Below, in pieces: positions 18,201 through 26,117 of a stretch of 64,000 nt of DNA. Origin of the DNA: Geomonas subterranea (GTDB lineage: Bacteria > Desulfobacterota > Desulfuromonadia > Geobacterales > Geobacteraceae). The stretch covers positions 434,001 through 498,000 of the forward strand of contig NZ_CP077683.1 in NCBI RefSeq assembly GCF_019063845.1. The letters are read 5' to 3'. A program made the position numbers and the translations under genes. The number at the start of each line of letters is the position of its first letter. Within the stretch, counting starts at the first letter, position 1. A model generated the notes under the pieces. The model was not told where the DNA came from and did no database searches. It saw only the letters and a list, made by a program, of their open reading frames with translations.

Positions 18201-18294
18201 CAAGTGCCCGACCCGCGCCATTTACCTGAAGCACTACACCGACGACGCGATCTTCGCCCAGATCGACGCGGCGCTCCCGCCGGGCCGGGGCTAG
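15244..18294 (+). CDS. bamE: BamE, HdrA-like flavoprotein (duplicated)
   Basis: Large HdrA-type protein, 1016 aa from the ATG at 15244 (GGGGAAGGA upstream); the frame is open further upstream through bamD. Two FAD-binding HdrA modules are visible: GGGISGIQAALDLANSGF at the N-terminus and GGGVAGMTASLNMAEQGF near residue 605. Ferredoxin motifs include CTGCNICVDYC near residue 112 and CVSCGACITACKYG plus CKGDGLCNAKCPTRAI at the C-terminus. Flavin-based electron bifurcation is the proposed role in the BamB-I megacomplex. Confidence 0.94.
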   Translation: MNSAERNIGDVLIVGGGISGIQAALDLANSGFRVFLVDKSPALGGKMSQLDKTFPTNDCSMCIESPKFIECSRNPNIEIITYTEVDRVEGEAGDFKVTLTKKPRYISEEKCTGCNICVDYCPVKIPDPFNQNLSENKAVHIYFSQAVPLVTYVDPETCLYLKEGKCQICVGACKTNAIDLHQKPETFQIEVGAILLSPGYSTFDPKLRGDFGYGRMQNVVTSLDFERILCATGPYEGEVLRPSDKKHPHKIAWIQCVGSRQVTPGGNNYCSAVCCAYSQKQVILAKDHSPTLQATIFHNDVRAYGKDFERFHQRAEKLPDVRFIRSYVTVGREIESSKNVTIRYSTVDQGVKEEEFDMVVLSVGLNPPKDVEALAAKFGIELTDQKFCKNNPYNPIETSRKGIFVSGAFQGPLDIPESVVTASGADALVGQLLSTRRHKLERERVYPAEKDVSQEELKIGVVVCYCGANIGRVVNIPEVIEYAATLPNVSWAGENLFACSTENAKQISDAIVAKGLNRVVLAACTPRTHEPLFRDTCREAGLNQYFFEFANIREHCSWVHSREKENATEKAKEIIRMSVARAAHLEPLQEFQLPVDHTALVVGGGVAGMTASLNMAEQGFEVYLVEKDDDLGGMARRLHYTLEGTEVQPFLAELVKKVYRHPSIHVWTDATIEDVSGYVGNFTTRVLSQGRVREVKHGVSVLATGAAEYKPTEYLYGENDNVLTQLELEERIAAGDEKVKAAQSVVMIQCVGCRQADRNYCSRVCCNQAIKNALKLKQINPEVEVQVIFRDMRTYGLKEVYYREAANQNVKFIRYEAEGKPVVEATGAGFTVTVPDPVLGQKMELEADLVVLAAAVIPSEASQEAGKLFKVSNNPDGFFQEAHVKLRPVDFSADGVFLCGTAHYPKHLTETISQALGAAGRAVGILSKETVTASGSVCDVDETSCVSCGACITACKYGAISFADTPKGKKARVEPILCKGDGLCNAKCPTRAIYLKHYTDDAIFAQIDAALPPGRG

Positions 18295-18337
18295 ATCTCA
18301 CGAACAACTCCAGGGGAAACCTGGGAAGGAGGTAACA

Positions 18338-19108
18338 ATGACAACCGGAATCGAGCAAAAGCCCAGGGTCGTCGGTTTCCTGTGCACGTGGTGAGCGTAC
18401 GGCGCTGCCGACCTGGCTGGAGTTTCCAGACTGCAATATACGACAGAGACGAAGATTATCAGGGTGATGTGTACCGGCCGCGTGGACATCGGGTTCGTGC
18501 TGCGGGCCTTCCAGAAGGGGGCGGACGGGGTGTTCATCGGCGGCTGCTGGCCGGGTGAATGCCACTACGTCACCGAGGGGAACTACGATGTGCTGAAGAA
18601 CGTGCACATTGCGAAAAAGATCCTCGAGAAGATCGGGGTGAACCCGAACCGCCTGAGGCTCGAGTGGATCTCGGCCTCGGAGGGGATGCGCTACGCCGAG
18701 GTGATGAACGACTTCGGCCGCGTGCTGAAGGAGTTGGGCCCCCTGGGCAAGGGGGAGGGGATCGACGCGAGCGCCCTGACCATCCGGATGGAGGCCGCCA
18801 ACAGGCTGGTCCCCTACGTGAAGCTGGTGGAGCGCGAGCGGCTCAGGCAGCGCTTCAAGACCGAGGAGGAGTACGCCCGGTACTTCGAAAGCGACGAACT
18901 GAACCGTATCTTCGAGGACCTGGTGGTGGACAAGCTGGCGGTGAGCCAGATGACCCTGCTCCTGAGGGACAACCCGCTCACCAGCGCGGAGATCGCCCAG
19001 GCCCTGGGCCTCGAACCGGCGGACGTCTCCCGGCACCTGAAGGATTCGTCGCGGAAAGGATTGGTGAGGTACGACGAGGGGGAGAAGCGCTACGCGCTGG
19101 CCCTGTAG
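18338..19108 (+). CDS. bamF: BamF, MvhD-like iron-sulfur protein, selenoprotein (in-frame UGA)
   Basis: Reading from ATG at 18338 (GGAGG at 18328-18332), codon 19 is TGA at 18392-18394 in FLCTWUAYGAADLAG; MvhD homologues have cysteine there (CxWC-type [2Fe-2S] motif). Translation continues without interruption to 19108, giving 256 aa with the MvhD features RVMCTGRVD, GADGVFIGGCWPGECHY and a winged-helix-like C-terminus. A small hairpin follows the TGA: CTGGA (18417-18421), loop GTT, TCCAG (18425-18429), a reasonable bacterial SECIS. BamF of Geobacter is reported as selenocysteine-containing. It links BamE to the other electron-carrying subunits. Confidence 0.93.
18392..18429 (+). promoter_or_regulatory. 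Selenocysteine UGA codon and candidate SECIS hairpin
   Basis: TGA at 18392 is followed about 25 nt later by a 5-bp stem (CTGGA/TCCAG) with apical loop GTT, i.e. a GU-containing loop as bacterial SelB requires. The stem lies inside the coding sequence for DLAGVSRLQ. Confidence 0.7.
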
Positions 19109-19138
19109 TCACAACGAAGGTAAATGAGGACCGCTGCC

Positions 19139-19597
19139 ATGTGCATGGATATTACGAGAATCGACCAGATCATTGACGACCACAACGCCGAGCAGAGCTC
19201 GCTGATCCAGATCCTTTTGGACATCCAGGCCGAGCACCACTGGCTTCCCAAGCAGGCGCTGGACCGGGTGGCCGAGAAGCTGGATGTGCCGATGAACCGG
19301 ATCCAGCACATCACCACCTTCTACAAGGCGTTCAGCCAGGTTCCCAAGGGGCGCCACCAGATCCATGTCTGCATGGGGACGGCCTGCCACGTGCGCGGGG
19401 CGCAGAGGGTGCTGGACACCATCTCCGAGGCGACCGGGATCAAGGCGGGAGAGACCGACGCCGAGCTCAAGTTCAGCCTCGAGACGGTGAACTGTCTCGG
19501 GTGCTGCGCCCTCGGGCCGGTCATGGTGGTGGACGGTGAATATCACGGCAACGTGGCGCCTGCACAGGCGGCAGACGTTCTGAAAAACTACGAGTAA
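19139..19597 (+). CDS. bamG: BamG, NuoE-like [2Fe-2S] subunit
   Basis: Thioredoxin-like [2Fe-2S] protein of 152 aa related to the 24-kDa subunit of complex I. Cluster ligands are in CMGTACHVRGA and NCLGCCALGPVM. Two starts are possible: ATG 19124 (GAAGG upstream) or ATG 19139 (GAGGA at 19126-19130); the second gives MCMDITRIDQ and better SD spacing. Part of the diaphorase-like module with BamH and BamI. Confidence 0.92.
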   Translation: MCMDITRIDQIIDDHNAEQSSLIQILLDIQAEHHWLPKQALDRVAEKLDVPMNRIQHITTFYKAFSQVPKGRHQIHVCMGTACHVRGAQRVLDTISEATGIKAGETDAELKFSLETVNCLGCCALGPVMVVDGEYHGNVAPAQAADVLKNYE

Positions 19598-19606
19598 GGG
19601 GCGCTT

Positions 19607-21517
19607 ATGCCAAGGATAAATTCGCCAGCGGAATTGGAAGAGTTCAGGAGGAGCATCCTGTCGAAGCGCAGCGACGACAGGCCCTGCATCACGCTCTGCT
19701 CCGGCAGCGCCTGCCACGCAACGGGGAGCGAGAAGGTCGCCGGCGCCATCGTCGCCGAACTGGAGAACCACGGGCTCACCGGCCAGGTCGATTTCAGAAG
19801 GACCGGCTGCCACGGCTTTTGCGAGCAGGGGCCCATCGTGGTCATCTACCCGGAGGGGATCTGCTACCTGAAAGTCAAGCCCGAGGACATCTGCGAGATC
19901 GTCTCCCACACCTTCAAGGAGAAGAAGCTCGTCGAGCGGCTCCTCTACGTCGACCCGACCAACGGGGAGAAGTCGAGCTTCGAGCACGACATCCCCTTCT
20001 ACAAGAACCAGCAGCGGCTCATCCTGGGGCTCAACCGCAAGATCGACCCGAAGAGCCTCGAGGACTTCCTCGCGGTCGGAGGGTACAAGGCGCTCACCAA
20101 GGCGCTCTTCGAGATGAGCCCGGAAGAGGTGATCGGCGAGGTCAAGGCCGCGAAGCTCAGGGGGCGCGGCGGTGCGGGCTTCCCCTCCGGCATGAAGTGG
20201 GAATTCGCCAGGAAGGCGCCGGGAGACCAGAAGTACGTGGTGGTCAACTGCGACGAGGGGGACCCGGGCGCGTACATGGACCGCTCCCTCATGGAAGGGA
20301 ACCCCTTCACCGTCCTCGAAGGGCTCATGATCGGGGCCTACGCCATCGGCGCCACCGAGGGTTACATCTACGTGCGCCAGGAATACCCGCTCGCCGTCGA
20401 CAACCTCTCGGTCGCGATGAAAGAAGCGGAGCGGCGCGGGCTTCTGGGGAAGAACATCATGGGTTCCGGCTTCGACTTCACCGTCAAGGTACATCGCGGC
20501 GCCGGCGCATTCATCTGCGGCGAGGAGACTTCGCTGCTTGCCTCGCTGGAAGGAAAGCCGGGGGAGCCGAAGTCCAGGCCGCCGTTTCCCGCCAACAAGG
20601 GGCTTTGGGGCAAGCCGACCAACATCAACAACGTGGAGACCTGGGCCAACATCCCGGTGATCATCAACGAGGGGGCGGAATTCTTCTCCTCCGTCGGGAC
20701 CGAAAGCAGCAAGGGGACCAAGATCTTCTCGCTGGTCGGGAAGGTGAACAACACCGGCCTCGTCGAGGTGCCGATGGGGATACCGCTGCGCGACATCATC
20801 TACAAGATCGGCGGCGGCGTGCCCAAGGGGAAGAAATTCAAGGCGGTGCAGACCGGCGGGCCGTCGGGTGGCTGCATCCCCGAGGCGTATCTCGACGTCA
20901 AGGTGGACTTCGACGAGCTGATGAAGATGGGCGCCATGATGGGCTCGGGCGGCATGATCGTCATGGACGAGGACACCTGCCTCGTGGACATCGCCCGCTA
21001 CTTCCTCGAGTTTTTAAGTGACGAGTCGTGCGGCAAGTGCGTTCCCTGCCGCGAGGGGATCAGGCAGATGCTCAAGGTGATGACCGACATCACCCAGGGG
21101 AAAGGGAAGGAAGGGGACATCGAACTCCTCGAGAACATGGCGATGGCGACCCAGGGGGCGGCACTTTGTGCCCTCGGCAAGACCGCGCCGAACCCGGTCC
21201 TCTCGACCCTCAAGTACTTCCGCGAGGAGTACGAGGCCCACATCAAGGAGAAGCGCTGCCCGGCCCTTTCCTGCAAGGAGCTGATCGCCTTCCACATCGA
21301 TCCGGAGAAGTGCAAGGGGTGCGGCAGCTGCTTGAGGAAGTGCCCCGCCAACGCCATCGAGGGGGGGAAGAAGACGATCCACGTCATCGACCAGGAGAAG
21401 TGCACCAAGTGCGGCACCTGCATCGAGGCCTGCCCGGCGGCCTTCCAGGCCATCGGCAAGCTTTCCGGCGTGCCGGTGCCTGCCCCGGTTCCGCAGGAAA
21501 AACGGGCGTTGGCGTAG
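19607..21517 (+). CDS. bamH: BamH, NuoF-like NADH-binding flavoprotein with ferredoxin domains
   Basis: Protein of 636 aa. Order of domains: N-terminal thioredoxin-like [2Fe-2S] (CSGSACHATGSEK, GCHGFCEQGP), the NuoF core with GRGGAGFPSGMKW (FMN) and the NADH-binding region, the [4Fe-4S] motif SCGKCVPCREG, and two C-terminal [4Fe-4S] motifs (CKGCGSCLRKCPANAI, CTKCGTCIEACP). This matches NADH/NAD+-reactive subunits of bifurcating hydrogenases. It would feed or accept hydride in the Bam complex. Confidence 0.94.
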   Translation: MPRINSPAELEEFRRSILSKRSDDRPCITLCSGSACHATGSEKVAGAIVAELENHGLTGQVDFRRTGCHGFCEQGPIVVIYPEGICYLKVKPEDICEIVSHTFKEKKLVERLLYVDPTNGEKSSFEHDIPFYKNQQRLILGLNRKIDPKSLEDFLAVGGYKALTKALFEMSPEEVIGEVKAAKLRGRGGAGFPSGMKWEFARKAPGDQKYVVVNCDEGDPGAYMDRSLMEGNPFTVLEGLMIGAYAIGATEGYIYVRQEYPLAVDNLSVAMKEAERRGLLGKNIMGSGFDFTVKVHRGAGAFICGEETSLLASLEGKPGEPKSRPPFPANKGLWGKPTNINNVETWANIPVIINEGAEFFSSVGTESSKGTKIFSLVGKVNNTGLVEVPMGIPLRDIIYKIGGGVPKGKKFKAVQTGGPSGGCIPEAYLDVKVDFDELMKMGAMMGSGGMIVMDEDTCLVDIARYFLEFLSDESCGKCVPCREGIRQMLKVMTDITQGKGKEGDIELLENMAMATQGAALCALGKTAPNPVLSTLKYFREEYEAHIKEKRCPALSCKELIAFHIDPEKCKGCGSCLRKCPANAIEGGKKTIHVIDQEKCTKCGTCIEACPAAFQAIGKLSGVPVPAPVPQEKRALA

Positions 21518-21672
21518 TATCGAGGAACTTTTAACCCCCTCTCCCGACACTCCCTCTCCCCCTGGGAGAGGGTCGGGGTGAGGGAGCCGGCACCAGGCAC
21601 CAGTCAAGCTTCGCGGCAGCGCCCTCACCCCCAGCCCCTCTCCCAAAGGGGGAGGGGGGGAACGGGGTCCCC
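21518..21672. repeat. Palindromic repeat pair inside the bam operon
   Basis: CCCTCTCCCGACACTCCCTCTCCCCCTGGGAGAGGG at about 21537-21571 and CCCCTCTCCCAAAGGGGGAGGGG at about 21636-21658, between bamH and bamI. The repeat has inserted within what should be one transcript. Confidence 0.8.
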
Positions 21673-21688
21673 TTGAAAGGAGTACAAC

Positions 21689-22336
21689 ATGAGCGAATTC
21701 GTCCTGCAGATAGATGGGAAAGAGGTCACCGCCCGGGAAGGGATGACCATCGTAGAGGCCGCGAAATCGGCCGGGATCAGAATCCCGACCCTTTGCCACC
21801 ACGACCAGCTGGAGCCCTACGGCGCCTGCCGGATCTGCACGGTGGAGGCGGAGGCCAACGGCAGAAACCAGCTGGTCGCAGCCTGCGTCTACCCTGCGGA
21901 AAAGGGGATGGTGGTGCAGACCAAGACCGAGAAGCTGGCCAAGATCCGCAAGGTGCTGGTGGAGCAGATGATGGCCCACGCCCCGGACGCGCCGCAGCTT
22001 CTGGAACTGGCCGAGGAGTACGGCGCCGACCGGGACCGCTTCGACAAGGACCCCTCCTTCTGCATCCTCTGCGGCCTGTGCGTCAGGTACTGCAACGAGG
22101 TCAAGAAGAAGAACGCCATCGGCTACATCGACCGCGGCCCGCGGCGCGAGATCAGCTTCATCCCCGACGTCGCCGGCAAGGAATGCTGGGACTGCAAGGA
22201 ATGCTTTCCCCTCTGCCCGACCTCCGCGCTGCAGGCGGCCTACGTGCTGACCGAGGCGCTGGCCACGCCGCCCGAGGAGGCCGCGCAGGAGGCCGGTTGC
22301 GCCTGCTCCTGCTCCTGCTCGGGAAGCTGCGGCTAG
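21689..22336 (+). CDS. bamI: BamI, NuoG-like iron-sulfur subunit
   Basis: Protein of 215 aa: N-terminal [2Fe-2S] ferredoxin domain (CHHDQLEPYGACRICTVE... ending VAAC), then [4Fe-4S] motifs CILCGLCVRYCNEV and CWDCKECFPLCP. The last dozen residues are unusually cysteine/serine-rich (GCACSCSCSGSCG), with five closely spaced cysteines that do not fit a standard cluster motif. AAAGGAG precedes the ATG. Completes the bamB-I set. Confidence 0.92.
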   Translation: MSEFVLQIDGKEVTAREGMTIVEAAKSAGIRIPTLCHHDQLEPYGACRICTVEAEANGRNQLVAACVYPAEKGMVVQTKTEKLAKIRKVLVEQMMAHAPDAPQLLELAEEYGADRDRFDKDPSFCILCGLCVRYCNEVKKKNAIGYIDRGPRREISFIPDVAGKECWDCKECFPLCPTSALQAAYVLTEALATPPEEAAQEAGCACSCSCSGSCG

Positions 22337-22679
22337 CGGATTTGGCTGAAGGGAAAGCTAGAGTCTCTTGCTTCCGGGGGCGCGGTGGGTGTGTGTCGTT
22401 GGGGTGCGAATCCCCATCCGGCCTTCGGGCCACCCCCGGGGGCGAGGGAAACAAGAAGATAGTTCGCTCACACAGTGAGCCCTGCCTCCCGCTCCAGCGC
22501 GGGGAGGGCAACTTCCCTCTCCCTCTGGGAGAGGGCCAGGGTGAGGGCGTTGCAATAGGCGAAATGTCACTTCGTGGCTCCCCCCTCACCCGCCCCTTCG
22601 GGCACCCTCTCCCGGGGGGAGAGGGGATTGAGTCGAAGATTCTAGTCAAGCAAGAAACTTAATAACCAAGGAGGTCGTC
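22337..22679. repeat. Repeat tract between bamI and the acyl-CoA dehydrogenase gene
   Basis: About 340 bp with several palindromic repeat elements (CTTCCCTCTCCCTCTGGGAGAGGG near 22510-22535; CACCCTCTCCCGGGGGGAGAGGGG near 22601-22625) and the 'CACCCGCCCCTTCGGGCACCC' linker. No coding evidence. Confidence 0.8.
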
Positions 22680-23837
22680 ATGCGGTTCGGATTAACGGAT
22701 GAACAGAAAATGATGCAGGAGATGGCGAGGGACTTCGCCCAGAAAGAGATCCTTCCCACCCTGAAAGAGGACGAGGCCAACCATACCTTCCGTCCCGAAC
22801 TGGTGAAAAAGATGGCCTCCCTCGGGTTCTTCGGCTGCGGATTGCCCGAGGAGTACGGCGGCAACGGCTGCGGCTTCCTCGAATCGGTGATCCTGGCGGA
22901 ACAGCTCGCCACGGTGAGCGGCTCGTCACGGCTCCCCCTCAACATGCAGAACATCGGCCCCGCCCTCACCGTCAACCGGTTCGGCAGCAAGGAGCAGAAG
23001 GAGCGCTTCATACCGGACTGGGTAAGCGCGGAATCCTTCGGCTTTTTCGCCATCACCGAGCCCAACTCCGGCTCCGACGTGGTGAGCATGGGGACCACCG
23101 CCACCGACCGCGGCGACCACTGGGAGATCAACGGCCAGAAGATGTGGATCTCCAACGCCCACGTGGGTGATTGGGGTCTCCTCTACGCCGTGACCGACCG
23201 TGCCGCCAAGCACAAGGGTCTCACCTGCTTCATCATCAACCTGAAGGGGAACGAGGGGATCATCACCGCCGCCATCGAGAGCAAGGTCGGTCTCCACTGC
23301 GCCCCGACCGGCGAGATCTCCTTCAACCAGGCCAAGATCCCCAAGGATTCGGTGCTGGGCGAAGTGGGGCAGGGGTTCCAGATCTGCATGTGGCAGTTGA
23401 ACAACACCCGCATCAGCTGCGCGGCGGGAGCCCTCGGTATCGGCGCCGGCGCCATCGAGGCGGCCATCGGCTACGCCAACGAGAGGACCCAGTTCGGCAA
23501 GAAGATCGGCTCCTACCAGATGGTCCAGGCCTCCATCGCCGAGATGGTCGCCGAGCACGAGGCGGCACGGCTTCTCGTCTACCAGGCCGCCTGGCTCAAG
23601 GACCAGGGGCTCCCCAACCAGTACCAGACCTCCATGGCGAAGCTCTTCGCCTCAGAGGCTGCGGTTCACGCGGCGACCGAAACCATGAAGATCTTCGGCA
23701 GCTACGGATTCTCCACCGAATACCCGGCGGAGCGCTGGCTGCGCGACTCCATGTCACTTCGTACCGTCGAAGGAACCAGCAACATCCAGAAGACCATCAT
23801 CGCCGGCTTCGCCCTGGGCGACGTGGTCAACCGCTAA
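22680..23837 (+). CDS. Acyl-CoA dehydrogenase, probable glutaryl-CoA dehydrogenase
   Basis: FAD-dependent acyl-CoA dehydrogenase of 385 aa. Visible features: ITEPNSGSDVVSMGTTA (FAD/substrate strand), ERTQFGKKIGSYQMVQ, IFGSYGFSTEYPAERWLRDS and the catalytic glutamate in RTVEGTSNIQK. AGGAGG precedes the ATG. It is followed by a glutaconyl-CoA decarboxylase alpha-type gene, suggesting that it oxidises glutaryl-CoA, perhaps without decarboxylation, with the CO2 removed by the biotin enzyme. Decarboxylating and non-decarboxylating versions cannot be told apart with confidence from sequence alone. Electrons should go to one of the ETFs at 41504 or 45723. Confidence 0.82.
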   Translation: MRFGLTDEQKMMQEMARDFAQKEILPTLKEDEANHTFRPELVKKMASLGFFGCGLPEEYGGNGCGFLESVILAEQLATVSGSSRLPLNMQNIGPALTVNRFGSKEQKERFIPDWVSAESFGFFAITEPNSGSDVVSMGTTATDRGDHWEINGQKMWISNAHVGDWGLLYAVTDRAAKHKGLTCFIINLKGNEGIITAAIESKVGLHCAPTGEISFNQAKIPKDSVLGEVGQGFQICMWQLNNTRISCAAGALGIGAGAIEAAIGYANERTQFGKKIGSYQMVQASIAEMVAEHEAARLLVYQAAWLKDQGLPNQYQTSMAKLFASEAAVHAATETMKIFGSYGFSTEYPAERWLRDSMSLRTVEGTSNIQKTIIAGFALGDVVNR

Positions 23838-24002
23838 CCCAAAACCCCTCTCCCCCTGGGAGAGGGTGCCCGAAGGGCGGGTGAGGGCGTTGCCTTGTAA
23901 TGAGGAGCTGCCGCTGCCGACGCCCTCACCCTGGCCCTCTCCCGGAGGGAGAGGGGATGTGGACGATGTGCTGGCGAAGATCATGACAAATTAAATTCAA
24001 TG
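23838..24002. repeat. Palindromic repeat pair
   Basis: CCCTCTCCCCCTGGGAGAGGG at about 23846-23866 and CCCTCTCCCGGAGGGAGAGGGG at about 23935-23956, with the 'GTGCCCGAAGGGCGGGTGAGGGCG' linker. No gene. Confidence 0.8.
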
Positions 24003-24015
24003 AAAGGAACCCACC

Positions 24016-25773
24016 ATGGCACGAAAGCAGACACCGCTGCGCCCGTATTTCGAGAAGATGGCCGACATCGGCAAGGCGCTGAGCGATGCGGAGGTTAAAC
24101 GTTCGCAGGAGAACGTGGAGCTGGTCAAGGAGCAGGTGCAGCTCCTCGGTCAGGAAACGGAGCGGGTGAAAAACGCCGGCATCCCGGCCAAGAAGGTCCA
24201 CGAGCGCGGCGGCATGACCATCTACGACCGCCTCGACTACCTCGTCGACGCCGGGACCTGGGCGCCGCTGCACACCCTCTACAACCCCAAGAACAACGAG
24301 GAGGGGTGCACCGGGGTCGTGAACGGCATCGGGCGCATCGAAGGCAAGTGGGCGGTCATCATCGGCTTCGACAACAAGGTGATGGCGGGCGCCTGGATCG
24401 CCGGGCAGTCCGAGAACATCCTCATGGTCACCGACATGGCCAAGCGCCTCAACGTCCCGCTGGTCTGGCTCACCAACTGTTCCGGCGTGAAGCTCATGGA
24501 GCAGGAGACGGTCTATGCCGGACGCCGCTCCAGCGGCGCTCCCTTCTACCGCCACGCCGATCTCAACCACCTCGGCATCCCCATCCTCAACGGCATCTAC
24601 GGCACCAACCCGGCCGGCGGCGGCTACCAGGGCATCAGCCCGACCATCCTCCTTGCCCATGATGGTGCCAACATTGCGGTAGGCGGCGCGGGCATCGTCG
24701 GCGGCATGAACCCGAAAGGACACATCGACGTGGAGGCCGCGCAGGCACTCATCGATGCCACCCGCAACTTCAAGGCGAAGGATCCCGGCCGCGTCGAGAC
24801 CCATTTCGACCAGACCGCCTACTTCCGCGAAGTGCACGACACCGAGACCGGCGTCCTGGACGGCATCAAGGATTACATGCGCATGATGCCCGCCTACGAT
24901 CCGGCCATGTTCCGCGTCGCGGCGCCTGCCGCGCCCCGCTTCCCGGTAGAGGATCTCAACATGATCCTGCCGGCCAACCAGAAGCGCCCCTACGACGCCA
25001 TCCAGATCCTGGCGCGCCTGACCGACAACAGCGAGTTCATGGAGTACCGCCCCGACTACGGGCGCGAGGTCTACACCGGCATCGCCAAGGTGGACGGCTT
25101 CCCCGTCGCCTTCATCGGCAACCGCCAGGGGGTCTTCCCGGGCTATCCCGAGTACGCCAAGGGGGCCTACCCGGCCGTGGGCGGCAAGCATTACCGCGAG
25201 GGTCTCATCAAGCAGGCCGAGTTCGTGACGCTGTGCGGCCGCGACAACCTCCCCATCGTCTGGCTCCAGGACACCACCGGCATCGACGTCGGCGACCTGG
25301 CCGAGGAAGCCGAACTCCTGGCACTCGGGCAGTCGCTGGTCTACTCCATCGAACAGACCGACCTCTCCATGATGTGCGTCGTGCTCAGGAAGGGGACCGC
25401 GGCGGCCCACTACATCATGTGCGGTCCGCAGGCGAACAACAACAACGCCTTCACCCTGGGCACACCGCTCACCGAGATCTACGTCATGCACGGCGAGACC
25501 GCGGCCGCCGCGTCCTATGCGCGCCGCCTGGTGAAGGAGCAGGATTCCGGCAACGACCTGGCGCCGGTCATCGGCAAGATGAACCAGATGATCCAGGACT
25601 ACCAGGAGAAATCGCGCCCGGCCTACTGTGCCATCAGCGGCTTTGTCGACGAGATTGTCGAGCTTCCCGACCTGCGCAGGTACATCCAGGCCTTCACCGG
25701 CGCCAACTATCAGAACCCGAAGTCGATCACCCCGGTGCACCAGATGCTCCTACCGAGGATCATCAGGGGATAG
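24016..25773 (+). CDS. Glutaconyl-CoA decarboxylase alpha-type carboxyltransferase (GcdA-like)
   Basis: Acyl-CoA carboxyltransferase of 585 aa, the length of GcdA (alpha subunit of glutaconyl-CoA decarboxylase) rather than of PccB (about 510 aa). Two crotonase-fold halves are visible, with IYGTNPAGGGYQGISPTILLAHDGANIAVGGAGIVGGMNP in the N-half and the GPQANNNNAFTLGTPLTEIYVMHGETAAAA region in the C-half. It would move the carboxyl of glutaconyl-CoA to biotin, giving crotonyl-CoA. GAAAGGAA precedes the ATG. No membrane GcdB or OadB gene follows; the next gene encodes an OadA-like protein with biotinyl domains. Confidence 0.85.
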   Translation: MARKQTPLRPYFEKMADIGKALSDAEVKRSQENVELVKEQVQLLGQETERVKNAGIPAKKVHERGGMTIYDRLDYLVDAGTWAPLHTLYNPKNNEEGCTGVVNGIGRIEGKWAVIIGFDNKVMAGAWIAGQSENILMVTDMAKRLNVPLVWLTNCSGVKLMEQETVYAGRRSSGAPFYRHADLNHLGIPILNGIYGTNPAGGGYQGISPTILLAHDGANIAVGGAGIVGGMNPKGHIDVEAAQALIDATRNFKAKDPGRVETHFDQTAYFREVHDTETGVLDGIKDYMRMMPAYDPAMFRVAAPAAPRFPVEDLNMILPANQKRPYDAIQILARLTDNSEFMEYRPDYGREVYTGIAKVDGFPVAFIGNRQGVFPGYPEYAKGAYPAVGGKHYREGLIKQAEFVTLCGRDNLPIVWLQDTTGIDVGDLAEEAELLALGQSLVYSIEQTDLSMMCVVLRKGTAAAHYIMCGPQANNNNAFTLGTPLTEIYVMHGETAAAASYARRLVKEQDSGNDLAPVIGKMNQMIQDYQEKSRPAYCAISGFVDEIVELPDLRRYIQAFTGANYQNPKSITPVHQMLLPRIIRG

Positions 25774-26100
25774 CGATCCAGGTTCCCTCCCCCGGAGGGG
25801 AGGGTTAGGGAGGGGACGCCTGAAAGTTTCCCCCTCCCGACCTCCCCCCCGGGGGGAGGAGCGATGACGTTCCCCCCCTGGTTCCCAAGCTCCAGCTTGG
25901 GAACCCCCATGTGGCGCAAAGCTCCAGCTTTGCATTCGAGGGAAAATCGGAGCTTCGGAGAGGCTTTGCGTTCCCAAGGTGGACCTTGGGAACATAAAAA
26001 GTCCCCCTTTGCGAAGGGGGATTTAGGGGGATTTGTCTTTGATCCCCAGCAGCTTAACAGTGATCTTTTAAACAAACACTTCAGCAGCTTAACTTCACGA
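25774..26100. repeat. Compound repeat region with hairpins
   Basis: Contains CCTCCCCCGG/GGGGAGG elements (about 25787-25860), GTTCCCAAGC-TCCA-GCTTGGGAAC (25881-25904), GCAAAGCT-CC-AGCTTTGC (25916-25933), GTTCCCAAGGT-GGA-CCTTGGGAAC (25970-25993) and the GTCCCCCTTTGCGAAGGGGGAT element (26001-26022). The last type recurs at about 41424-41445. No coding evidence. Confidence 0.8.
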
Positions 26101-26117
26101 TAATTACGGAGACGAAG

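Noticed and set aside
15331-18234. Very long minus-strand open frame opposite bamE (967 codons)
   Set aside because: A shadow of the GC-rich codon bias of bamE; the translation has no recognisable domains and bamE itself has clear HdrA motifs.
18392-18394. bamF as a pseudogene with a premature stop
   Set aside because: The TGA replaces a conserved cysteine, homology runs through it and a SECIS-like hairpin follows; selenocysteine is the better explanation.
25881-26022. Insertion sequence remnant
   Set aside because: Only hairpins and short dispersed repeats are present; no transposase fragment or terminal repeats with target duplication are visible.
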